From: Victivallales bacterium
Lineage (GTDB): Bacteria > Verrucomicrobiota > Lentisphaeria > Victivallales > UBA1829
DNA length: 7,452 nt
NCBI GenBank assembly: GCA_016285335.1
Contig: JAEEQO010000152.1
Coordinates: forward strand, 1-7,452
Reading direction: 5' to 3'
A program made the position numbers and the translations under genes. Under the pieces are notes generated by a model that worked only from the letters and a program-made list of their open reading frames with translations, was not told where the DNA came from and searched no databases. This document shows, one piece after another, positions 1-6,122 of the stretch. Within the stretch, counting starts at the first letter, position 1; the number at the start of each line of letters is the position of its first letter.

Positions 1-638
1 AAGATGTGCTGGCCCGCCTGAGCGCGATTCGGATCGTCCCGGTCCTGGTCCTCGACAACCTCGAAGACGGCCTCAAAATGTGCTCCGTCCTGCAGGAGAA
101 GAACCTCCCGGCGGCCGAGATCACGTTCCGGACCGAGGCGGCGGAGAGCGTGATCCGCGCGGCGGCGAAGGAATTCCCCGGCCTCTATCTGGGCGCGGGC
201 ACCGTGCTGAACGTGCGCGACCTGCACCGGGCGTTCGACGCGGGCGCGAAGTTTGCCGTGGCGCCCGGCTTCAACCCGACCGTGGTGAAGGAAGCCGTGA
301 AATGCGGATTCCCGTTTGCCCCCGGCGTCTGCACACCGTCCGAGGCGGAACAGGCGATGGAGCTGGGCTGCACGTTCCTGAAATATTTCCCGGCCGAGGC
401 CGCGGGCGGCGTGAAGTTCCTGAAGTCCCTGATCGCCCCCTATAAGCACCTCGGCGTCCGCTTCATGCCCACCGGCGGCGTGACGAGCGCGAACGCCGCG
501 GACTACCTGGCGGTCCCGGAGATCGCGGCGGTCGGCGGCACCTGGCTCGGCAAGACCGCCGATATGCGCGCGGGCAACTGGGATGCCATCGGGCAGGCCG
601 TGGCCGATGCCGTGGCGCTGGTCCGCAGCCTGGCGTAA
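1..638 (+). CDS. eda: KDPG/KHG aldolase (2-dehydro-3-deoxy-phosphogluconate aldolase), 5' end outside window
   Basis: This class I aldolase cleaves 2-keto-3-deoxy-6-phosphogluconate to pyruvate and glyceraldehyde-3-phosphate in the cytoplasm, in the Entner-Doudoroff and hexuronate pathways; family members often also act on 4-hydroxy-2-oxoglutarate. The first start-like codon in frame is GTG at 6, but the frame is open to the window edge and reads Asp-Val-Leu-Ala from position 3. This matches the usual N-terminus of the family, so the true start probably lies just upstream and GTG encodes an internal Val. Numbering from that GTG, the family motifs are AAEITFRT (Glu38 and Arg42, the general base and phosphate-site region), GAGTVLN (63-69), PGFNP (87-91), PGVCTPSEAE (106-115), LKYFPAE with the Schiff-base lysine at about 126, and FMPTGGV (153-159). 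The length of slightly over 210 residues is normal. The stop is TAA, 18 bp before prfB. No other sugar-acid gene is visible here, so the physiological substrate stays open. Confidence 0.93.
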   Translation, partial: DVLARLSAIRIVPVLVLDNLEDGLKMCSVLQEKNLPAAEITFRTEAAESVIRAAAKEFPGLYLGAGTVLNVRDLHRAFDAGAKFAVAPGFNPTVVKEAVKCGFPFAPGVCTPSEAEQAMELGCTFLKYFPAEAAGGVKFLKSLIAPYKHLGVRFMPTGGVTSANAADYLAVPEIAAVGGTWLGKTADMRAGNWDAIGQAVADAVALVRSLA

Positions 639-645
639 GCCTTTT

Positions 646-649
646 GGAG
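646..649 (+). promoter_or_regulatory. Ribosome binding site of prfB
   Basis: GGAG lies 7 nt before the ATG at 657, inside the 18-bp gap between the eda stop and prfB. It supports this start for release factor 2. No promoter fits in the gap, so eda and prfB are probably on one transcript. Confidence 0.7.
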
Positions 650-656
650 ATCAAGC

Positions 657-1748
657 ATGACCATTGACGAAATCAAAGCTCACGGCGCGGATCTGACGGA
701 GCGCCTGTCGAAGCTGTCGAATTACCTGCATGTCGAGGAGACGCTCGCCCAGATCGCCGAGATCGAAAAGACCATGGCGCAGAACGATTTCTGGGACGAC
801 AAGGAAAAGGCGCAGTCGACCGTGCAGAAACTTTCCTCCTGCAAGAACATCGTGGAACCGTTCAATAAGCTCAAACGCGAGGCGGACGACTTCCTCGCGA
901 TCGCCGAACTGGCGGAAGAGGACCCGTCGTTCCTGGAGGAATCCGACGATGCGTGGACCAAGCTCGAAGCCGGGCTTTCCAAGCTCGAGATCGTGAGCTT
1001 CCTTTCCGGCAAGTTCGACCGCTGCAACAGCTTCGTCTACATCCACGCGGGGGCGGGCGGGACCGAGTCCTGCGACTGGGCCAGCATCCTGCTCCGCATG
1101 TACCGCCGCTGGTTCGAACGCCGCGGCTTCCAGGACGAGATCATCGACATGCAGCCCGGCGACGAAGCCGGCATCAAGAGCGCCGTCCTGAAGGTGACCG
1201 GCGAGTTCGTCTACGGTTACATGCGCGCCGAACGCGGCGTGCACCGGCTCGTCCGCATCTCCCCGTTCGACGCCAACGCGCGCCGCCACACCTCGTTCGC
1301 TTCCGTCGACGCGTTCCCCGAGATCGAGGACGAGATCGACATCGAGATCGACGAGAAAGACCTCCGCGTCGACACCTACCGCGCTTCCGGCGCGGGCGGC
1401 CAGTACGTGAACCGTACGGACAGCGCGGTCCGCATCACCCACCTGCCGACCGGCGTGGTCGTTTCCTGCCAGGTCGAACGCTCCCAGCACAAGAACCGCG
1501 CGATGGCGATGCAGATGCTGAAGGCGCGCCTGTACGAACTCGAGGAGGAAAAACGCCGTCAGCAGGCGGCGCAGATCTCCGGCGAGAAGACTGACAACTC
1601 GTGGGGCAACCAGATCCGTTCGTACGTGCTTCAGCCGTACCAGATGGTGAAGGACCTCCGCACGGGGGTCGAGACCGGCAACACCGCCGCCGTGCTCGAC
1701 GGTGACCTGGACCAGTTTGTCGAAGCCTGGCTGCGCGAACGCCACTGA
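657..1748 (+). CDS. prfB: Peptide chain release factor 2, single-frame form without programmed frameshift
   Basis: Release factor 2 recognises UGA and UAA in the ribosomal A site and triggers hydrolysis of the peptidyl-tRNA ester. The 363-residue protein has the normal RF2 length. An N-terminal helical domain (about 1-115) is followed by the PCRF region with HAGAGGTES (130-138), the codon-recognition tripeptide SPF at 202-204, which marks RF2 rather than RF1 (PxT), and the catalytic GGQ at 247-249 in a well-conserved stretch. The C-terminal part keeps SQHKNRAMAMQMLKARL (276-292) and RSYVLQPYQMVKDLRTG (321-337). In many bacteria prfB needs a +1 frameshift at an in-frame UGA near codon 26. Here the aligned place (Asn-Tyr-Leu-His-Val, residues 22-26) reads AAT TAC CTG CAT GTC, with no stop and no slippery CTTTGA, so the gene is read straight through. 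It ends in TGA, one of the codons its product reads. Confidence 0.97.
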   Translation: MTIDEIKAHGADLTERLSKLSNYLHVEETLAQIAEIEKTMAQNDFWDDKEKAQSTVQKLSSCKNIVEPFNKLKREADDFLAIAELAEEDPSFLEESDDAWTKLEAGLSKLEIVSFLSGKFDRCNSFVYIHAGAGGTESCDWASILLRMYRRWFERRGFQDEIIDMQPGDEAGIKSAVLKVTGEFVYGYMRAERGVHRLVRISPFDANARRHTSFASVDAFPEIEDEIDIEIDEKDLRVDTYRASGAGGQYVNRTDSAVRITHLPTGVVVSCQVERSQHKNRAMAMQMLKARLYELEEEKRRQQAAQISGEKTDNSWGNQIRSYVLQPYQMVKDLRTGVETGNTAAVLDGDLDQFVEAWLRERH

Positions 1749-1760
1749 TCCGTCCGCCCT

Positions 1761-1802
1761 CGGGATGCTGTGCGTCGGCTTTGGAGCCCGGCGCAATGCC
1801 CG
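1761..1802 (+). other. Imperfect hairpin just after prfB
   Basis: GCGTCGG (1772-1778) can pair with CCGGCGC (1788-1794), including one G-U pair. CGGG (1761-1764) can pair with CCCG (1799-1802) outside an internal loop. No T-run follows directly, so it is not a classical terminator by itself; it may stabilise the 3' end of the prfB message or be chance in G+C-rich DNA. Confidence 0.3.
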
Positions 1803-1809
1803 AAAGATG

Positions 1810-1853
1810 CAGCTCATTCTTTGTGCGGGAAAGGACTGTTTTTCGTTTTTTTT
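1810..1853 (+). terminator. Candidate intrinsic terminator of the eda-prfB transcript
   Basis: CAG (1810-1812) pairs with CTG (1836-1838), and TTCTTT (1817-1822) pairs with AAAGGA (1830-1835) with one G-U pair. The loop is 7 nt and there is a 4-nt bulge on the 5' side. T5, CG and T8 follow (1839-1853). The T-tract is strong but the stem is short and A/T-rich, so termination could be partial. It sits directly before the promoter of the next gene. Confidence 0.45.
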
Positions 1854-1854
1854 C

Positions 1855-1882
1855 TTGCAAATATCATTTTTCAACTTATATT
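1855..1882 (+). promoter_or_regulatory. Sigma70-type promoter of the membrane-protein module
   Basis: TTGCAA (1855-1860) and TATATT (1877-1882) are separated by 16 bp in an A/T-rich patch; an alternative -10 is TATTAT (1879-1884) with an 18-bp spacer. Transcription would start near 1888-1892, leaving a leader of about 85-90 nt before the ATG at 1977. The layout matches the promoter before the GH35 gene (same -10 sequence, same spacer). Confidence 0.55.
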
Positions 1883-1912
1883 ATAGTCTCAAGACTTTTT
1901 TACACAAAACAG

Positions 1913-1947
1913 GGCGGATGCCGCCGCGCCGCGGTCTCCGCTCGCGG
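1913..1947 (+). other. Two G+C-rich hairpins in the leader of the next gene
   Basis: GGCGG (1913-1917) pairs with CCGCC (1921-1925) around a 3-nt loop, and CCGCG (1929-1933) pairs with CGCGG (1943-1947) around a 9-nt loop. Both lie in the predicted 5' leader, ahead of AGGA (1963-1966), which is the likely ribosome binding site for the ATG at 1977. No known riboswitch consensus is recognisable. Confidence 0.3.
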
Positions 1948-1976
1948 AATCGCTTTTCAATCAGGATTTTATTCCC

Positions 1977-2918
1977 ATGACACAGTCATCCAATCAGTCC
2001 GAACAAGACCTGAACGCAAAATCCGGCGCCGATGCGTCCGTTTCCGCTCCCGTCACGGGAAGTACCGCCCCGGCCGGAGCCAAAGACAATCTGGCTTTCA
2101 CCAATCCTGACGAATACAAGCACAAGCACGGCGAACACAAGGACGGCGAACACCATCATCACCACCACCATCATCACCATCATCACCACCGCCATTTCCA
2201 CCTCTTCGACCTCAGCATATCGGGTATCCGCGACAATTTGAAGCTCCTCTTCAAGTCGATCTATGCGTACCCCTACATGTTTCTCTTCCTTTCGCTCATC
2301 TTCCTCTTCTTCATGAACTCCGGGATGGCGCTCAAACTGCTGAACGCCCGGAAGGCCGGATTCTCCTCCTTGGAAACATTCTACCAGTGGCAGGAATACC
2401 TGGTCATGAACAAGGGCGTCCTGACCCGCATTCCGTTCCAGATCACGCTCGTGATTTCCGTCGGCATCCTGCTGTACCTGATGCAGCAGCAGGAACGCCA
2501 CTGGCAGCGCAATGTCCTGAAACTTCTTCCCGCGCTTGGCGCCGCCCTGGTTTTCTCCATCCCGATGAGCAGTGCCAGGCCCGCCGAGGATTTTGCCCGC
2601 AGCGCCTGCCGGGATTGCCTCCGCAACTACCACGTCATCTGCATCGAATACGCCGACCTCAATGACGGCAAGTTCCCGAACGAGCTTCCTGACAAGCCGT
2701 CCGCGGCCGCGAGATACGGCGCCGACCACTACATCTACAGCGGCGCGGGCAAGACCGCGAAGGACGAGCCGTTCATCCTGCTGGAGGACATGGATGTCAG
2801 CCACATCGGCAACTACCGTTATGCCATCCAGAGCGACGGCGTGCTCCTCGTGTCGAAGTACGGCGGGTTGTACGAGGAATACAAAGGGAAAAGCCAGCCC
2901 GTCGCCCAGCAACCCTGA
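1977..2918 (+). CDS. His-rich membrane protein with pseudopilin-like C-terminal domain
   Basis: The function is unknown. The 313-residue protein has four visible parts. Residues 1-58 are polar and probably disordered (Ser/Ala/Lys/Glu/Asp). Residues 49-75 are His-rich, with 13 consecutive His at 59-71 and further His at 49, 51, 54, 73 and 75. Three hydrophobic segments follow at about 98-119, 153-169 and 181-197. Residues 200-313 form a soluble C-terminal domain. That domain carries a Cys-x2-Cys pair (211, 214), Tyr-Ala-x4-Asp-Gly-x-Phe-Pro (225-234) and His-x-Gly-Asn ... Asp-Gly (276-288). This pattern recalls the globular part of the pseudopilin-like (DUF1559-type) proteins common in Planctomycetes, Verrucomicrobia and Lentisphaerae, but the N-terminal prepilin helix is absent. 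With three membrane segments and a cytoplasmic N-terminus, the C-terminal domain would face the periplasm (inference). The His run could bind metal ions. The ATG at 1977 has AGGA 10 nt upstream and no other Met occurs before residue 101. It is probably co-transcribed with the next gene, 40 bp downstream. Confidence 0.85.
   Translation: MTQSSNQSEQDLNAKSGADASVSAPVTGSTAPAGAKDNLAFTNPDEYKHKHGEHKDGEHHHHHHHHHHHHHRHFHLFDLSISGIRDNLKLLFKSIYAYPYMFLFLSLIFLFFMNSGMALKLLNARKAGFSSLETFYQWQEYLVMNKGVLTRIPFQITLVISVGILLYLMQQQERHWQRNVLKLLPALGAALVFSIPMSSARPAEDFARSACRDCLRNYHVICIEYADLNDGKFPNELPDKPSAAARYGADHYIYSGAGKTAKDEPFILLEDMDVSHIGNYRYAIQSDGVLLVSKYGGLYEEYKGKSQPVAQQP
2151..2189 (+). repeat. Thirteen-codon CAC/CAT tract coding for poly-histidine
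   Basis: Thirteen consecutive histidine codons (a mix of CAC and CAT) form a low-complexity trinucleotide tract. Just upstream, ACGGCGAACAC occurs twice (2128-2138 and 2143-2153), 15 bp apart, coding for the related GEH units. Length changes in steps of three would keep the reading frame. Confidence 0.9.
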
Positions 2919-2946
2919 TCGCCTGAACCGCCGGACAGAATCTTTC

Positions 2947-2954
2947 GAGGGGGA
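2947..2954 (+). promoter_or_regulatory. Ribosome binding site deciding the start at 2959
   Basis: GAGGGGGA lies 4 nt before ATG 2959. The nearer ATG at 2954 is in another frame and meets a stop after two codons. The frame of the 2959 gene is open far upstream into the previous gene, but this strong site places the start here. Confidence 0.75.
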
Positions 2955-2958
2955 TGAG

Positions 2959-3492
2959 ATGAAGGTATTGTTTGCTCTGGCATTGCTTGCAGGAGCGCTC
3001 CTGCTCGACAGCATCTTCACTTGCAAGTTTCTCGTCCCCGACCGCGCAATACGTTTTTCGAAGGGGCTGAACCGTCTGCTTCTGTTCATCCCCGTACTCG
3101 CCGTGCCGGTTTTCGCCGTGCTGTTTCTGTTTGTGCTGAAAGACCGGCTTTGCGAACGCATATCCCACGCATTGTTTCTGCTCTCGCTCTGGCTCTATGC
3201 CGCCCGGTATTACTGGTTCCTGATTTCGTACTACAAGTACCTCGACTTCGGCATCTTCATCAGAACGGCCAACTCTTTCTATCAGTTCATTCTGTTTGGC
3301 ATTTGTTCCGCGGCAGCGGCGATCAGGTACACTCCGCTTGACGTTTTTGTGGCGGACATTTATTCCGATCTGGGACCGGCCTCAATCTTTGCCGGAATCG
3401 GGTTTCTGCTCGTCTTCTACATCGCCGCGTTCTTCACGACGTGCGTGAACAAAACGGTAGTTTCCGGCGGGTCGTGGGGAATTGACAGATGA
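2959..3492 (+). CDS. Small multi-pass inner-membrane protein of unknown function
   Basis: I do not recognise the family. The 177-residue protein is mostly hydrophobic, with about five membrane segments at roughly 3-20, 39-60, 70-91, 107-122 and 141-161. Basic residues lie between segments 1 and 2 (Lys/Arg at 23-38), and there is an aromatic patch around 80-96 (RYYWFLISYYKYLDF). No catalytic motif stands out; the short charged tail ends in Gly-Ile-Asp-Arg. The gene starts 40 bp after the His-rich membrane protein with a strong ribosome binding site and is followed by a terminator-like hairpin, so the two genes form a probable operon and may act together. It uses more A/T-ending and rare-looking codons (TTT, TTG, ATA, AGA, AGG) than its neighbours. 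Part of this reflects its hydrophobic composition, and it may also signal weak selection or transfer. The open frame extends upstream to 2572, but that extension overlaps the previous gene in another frame and is not considered coding. Confidence 0.8.
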   Translation: MKVLFALALLAGALLLDSIFTCKFLVPDRAIRFSKGLNRLLLFIPVLAVPVFAVLFLFVLKDRLCERISHALFLLSLWLYAARYYWFLISYYKYLDFGIFIRTANSFYQFILFGICSAAAAIRYTPLDVFVADIYSDLGPASIFAGIGFLLVFYIAAFFTTCVNKTVVSGGSWGIDR

Positions 3493-3503
3493 TACCTCCT
3501 CAT

Positions 3504-3566
3504 CTCTTCGAGCACAAAACGGGGTGACATCTTTTGTGTTCATATCGAAAAGAGCTGTCGTTTTTT
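3504..3566 (+). terminator. Intrinsic terminator after the membrane-protein module
   Basis: CTCTT (3504-3508) pairs with AAGAG (3550-3554), CGA (3509-3511) with TCG (3545-3547), and CACAAAA (3513-3519) with TTTTGTG (3532-3538). Small bulges separate the three stems. Six T follow at 3561-3566 after a 6-nt spacer. The hairpin starts 12 bp after the stop at 3492 and lies just before the next promoter. The interrupted stem and the spacer before the T-run reduce certainty. Confidence 0.5.
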
Positions 3567-3590
3567 CCCGATTTTTCGGCGGAATCGCGG

Positions 3591-3618
3591 TTGAAAACGC
3601 GTTCCGGGCGTGTATATT
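3591..3618 (+). promoter_or_regulatory. Sigma70-type promoter of the GH35-methyltransferase unit
   Basis: TTGAAA (3591-3596) and TATATT (3613-3618) are separated by 16 bp, and a TG directly before the -10 box gives an extended -10 flavour. Transcription would start near 3624-3627, about 80 nt before the ATG at 3704. I saw no clear operator or inverted repeat over it. Confidence 0.6.
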
Positions 3619-3703
3619 AGCTGTAGGAAAAAACGTATGCGCTCAACGCAGTATGCCGAAAGGCGCGACTTTCACCACCCACCCTGACAGGAACCCCACA
3701 ACC

Positions 3704-6115
3704 ATGAAGCTGAAAAAAATGCTGAAGACACTTTTCTGCTGCGCCGGAATGGCCGCACCGTTCCTCACCGCCTGTGCCGCGACGCCCGGGCCGCACCAAT
3801 TCGAAGCGGGCGACAAAGCGTTCCTGCTGGACGGGAAGCCGTTCCTGGTCCGCGCGGGCGAGCTCCACTACTCGCGCATCCCGCGCGAATACTGGGACCA
3901 CCGCATCAAGATGACGAAGGCGCTCGGCATGAACACGGTCTGCATCTATCTCTTCTGGAACTACCACGAGATGGAGAAGGACAAATTCGATTTCAGCGGC
4001 GAAAAGGACATCGTCGAGTTCGTGAAGCTGATCCAGGAGAACGGCATGTACTGCATCCTGCGGCCCGGCCCGTACTCCTGCGCCGAGTGGGAAATGGGCG
4101 GTCTGCCGTGGTGGCTGCTGAAGAAGCATGACCTGAAGATCCGCACGTTCAAGGACGAGCTCTTCAAGGAACAGACGAAGGAATGGCTGACCGAGGTCGG
4201 CAAGCGGCTCGCCCCGTACCAGATCCAGAACGGCGGCCCGATCATCCTGGTCCAGGTCGAAAATGAATACGCGTGCTTCGGGAACGACGGCAGCTACATG
4301 GAGGGCGTGCGCGACACGCTCCGCGACGCCGGGTTCGACAAGGTCACGCTCATGCGCTGCGACTGGGGCTCCAATTTCAACAACTACAAGGTCGACGGCG
4401 TGGTCCCGTGCATCAACTTCGGCGCCGGCTCCAACGTCGACAACGAATTCCGCAACCTCAAACGCCAGTTCCCGAACAACCCGCTCATGTGCAGCGAATA
4501 CTGGACAGGCTGGTTCGACCACTGGGGCAAGCCGCACGAGACGCGCGGCGTGGAAACGTTCATCGGCAGCCTGAAGGACATGCTGGACCGCAACATCTCG
4601 TTCAGCCTGTACATGGCGCACGGCGGGACCACGTTCGGGCAGTGGGGCGGAGCCAACGCGCCGCCGTACTCGTCCATGGTGGCGTCCTACGACTACAACG
4701 CGCCGATCACCGAGGCCGGCTGGACCACGGACAAGTTCTTCGCCGTGCGCGACCTGCTGAAGAACTACCTGAACGACGGCGAAACGCTCGCCGACGTCCC
4801 CGAACCGAAGCCGCTCATCGAGATTCCGGCGCAGAACGTGGGCGCGGGCCGGCCCGCGCCGCTCTTCTCCGGCTTGGGGAAAGCCGTCGAATCCGAAGAG
4901 ATCAAGCCGATGGAGGAATTCGACCTCGGCTACGGCATGATCCTGTACCGCACCACGCTCCCGGCGTCCGCGTCCGGACAGCAGCTGAAGCTGACCGAGC
5001 TTCACGACATCGCGCAGTTCTTCATCGACGGCAAGCCTCTGAAGAACATCCTCGACCGCCGCCTGAACCAGAACACCGTGAAGCTGCCGGCGTTCGATAA
5101 GGACGTGCGGCTCGACATTCTGGTCGACAACAACGGCCGCGTAAACTACGGCGAGGCGATCATCGACCGCAAGGGCATCACGAAGTCCGTGGAAGTGATC
5201 GGCGCGGACGGCAAGGCGACCGCCCTGCGCGGCTGGCAGGTCTTCCGCATTCCGTTCGACTACGATTTCATGCAGAAAATCGTCACAAACTCCAACTACT
5301 TCACTCCCGTCAGCGCGGCTGTCCCGCCCCTGGGCGTCCAGTACGAGAAAACTCCCATGCTGTACAATACCTTCATCAAGCTCGACACCGTCGGCGACAC
5401 GTTCCTCGATATGTCGAAGTTCGGCAAGGGCATGGTGTGGGTCAACGGACACAACCTCGGCCGTTACTGGAAGATCGGGCCGCAGCAGACGCTGTTCCTG
5501 CCCGGCTGCTGGCTGAAGAAGGGCGACAACGAGGTCATCATCCTTGACACCATGCCTACGGACACGCCCGAATTCCGCGGCGTCAAAGTGCCGGTCCTCG
5601 ACCGGATCCAGTCCGACCTCTCGCTGAAGCACCGCAAGCCCGGCCAGAACCTCGACCTCTCCGGCGAAACGCCCGCGATCAGGGGCACGCTCCCGAACGC
5701 CGCCGGCTGGCAGGCCGTCAAGTTCGACAAGCCGGTGAAGGGCCGCTACATCTGCCTCGAAGCGCTCAGCGAACAGGGCGGCAGCACGACCATGACGTCC
5801 GCCGCCGAGCTCATAGCGACCGGCGCCGACGGCAAGGACCTGAGCCGCATCAAGTGGTCGATCGTGTACGCCGACAGCGAGGAGACCGACAAGGAGAACA
5901 ACAGCGCGGAAAACCTGATCGACCAGCAGGAATCCACGTTCTGGCACTCCGAATGGAGCGCGAAGCAGACGCAGCTGCCGCACACGGTCGTGATCGACAT
6001 GGGCGAATCGCAGACCGTCGGCGGTTTCCGCATCCTGCCGCGCACCGACCGCAATTCCAACGGCCGCATCAAGGACTTCCGCTTCTTCGTGAAGGAAGAC
6101 CCGTTCAAGTTCTGA
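3704..6115 (+). CDS. GH35 beta-galactosidase, lipoprotein, with C-terminal discoidin-like domain
   Basis: This 803-residue glycoside hydrolase is predicted to remove terminal beta-galactose from glycans by the retaining mechanism of family 35. The N-terminus (MKLKKMLKTL, a hydrophobic stretch, then LTAC at 21-24) is a lipoprotein signal with lipid-bearing Cys24. Ala at the next position does not suggest inner-membrane retention. The GH35 (beta/alpha)8 domain spans about 35-355: FLVRAGELHYSR (47-58), RPGPYSCAEWEMGGLPWWL (120-138), the acid/base Glu188 in QVENEY and the nucleophile Glu265 in SEYWTGWFDHWG, then HGGTTFG (306-312). Jelly-roll domains follow, including KGMVWVNGHNLGRYW (575-589). 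Residues about 665-797 look like an F5/8 type C (discoidin, CBM32-like) sugar-binding domain. The frame is open from 3482 and has an ATG at 3653, but ATG 3704 with AGGA at 3689-3692 gives a clean signal peptide. The stop lies 7 bp before the methyltransferase. The exact substrate cannot be told, since no sugar-uptake or other glycosidase gene is in view. Confidence 0.94.
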   Translation: MKLKKMLKTLFCCAGMAAPFLTACAATPGPHQFEAGDKAFLLDGKPFLVRAGELHYSRIPREYWDHRIKMTKALGMNTVCIYLFWNYHEMEKDKFDFSGEKDIVEFVKLIQENGMYCILRPGPYSCAEWEMGGLPWWLLKKHDLKIRTFKDELFKEQTKEWLTEVGKRLAPYQIQNGGPIILVQVENEYACFGNDGSYMEGVRDTLRDAGFDKVTLMRCDWGSNFNNYKVDGVVPCINFGAGSNVDNEFRNLKRQFPNNPLMCSEYWTGWFDHWGKPHETRGVETFIGSLKDMLDRNISFSLYMAHGGTTFGQWGGANAPPYSSMVASYDYNAPITEAGWTTDKFFAVRDLLKNYLNDGETLADVPEPKPLIEIPAQNVGAGRPAPLFSGLGKAVESEEIKPMEEFDLGYGMILYRTTLPASASGQQLKLTELHDIAQFFIDGKPLKNILDRRLNQNTVKLPAFDKDVRLDILVDNNGRVNYGEAIIDRKGITKSVEVIGADGKATALRGWQVFRIPFDYDFMQKIVTNSNYFTPVSAAVPPLGVQYEKTPMLYNTFIKLDTVGDTFLDMSKFGKGMVWVNGHNLGRYWKIGPQQTLFLPGCWLKKGDNEVIILDTMPTDTPEFRGVKVPVLDRIQSDLSLKHRKPGQNLDLSGETPAIRGTLPNAAGWQAVKFDKPVKGRYICLEALSEQGGSTTMTSAAELIATGADGKDLSRIKWSIVYADSEETDKENNSAENLIDQQESTFWHSEWSAKQTQLPHTVVIDMGESQTVGGFRILPRTDRNSNGRIKDFRFFVKEDPFKF

Positions 6116-6122
6116 GCTTAAA

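Noticed and set aside
651..1874. A 407-codon open frame on the - strand opposite prfB
   Set aside because: It is a shadow of prfB: composition is Val/Leu/Asp/His-rich, no motif is seen, and the + strand carries full RF2 conservation.
1885..1901. AGTC-TCAA-GACT followed by six T as a terminator or attenuator
   Set aside because: The stem is only 4 bp and overlaps the predicted transcription start, so it would hardly be present in the transcript.
2572..2958. Upstream extension of the small membrane protein to a 306-residue protein
   Set aside because: The extra 129 residues are Arg/Ser/Thr/Ala-rich and overlap the His-rich gene in another frame. A strong ribosome binding site supports ATG 2959.
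1986..3161. A 391-codon open frame on the - strand opposite the membrane-protein module
   Set aside because: It spans two convincing + strand genes with ribosome binding sites. Its Val/Met run is just the complement of the histidine codons.
3482..3703. Longer N-terminus for the GH35 protein from TTG 3482 or ATG 3653
   Set aside because: The extension from 3482 would run across the terminator and promoter. ATG 3653 has no ribosome binding site and would put polar residues before the lipoprotein signal.
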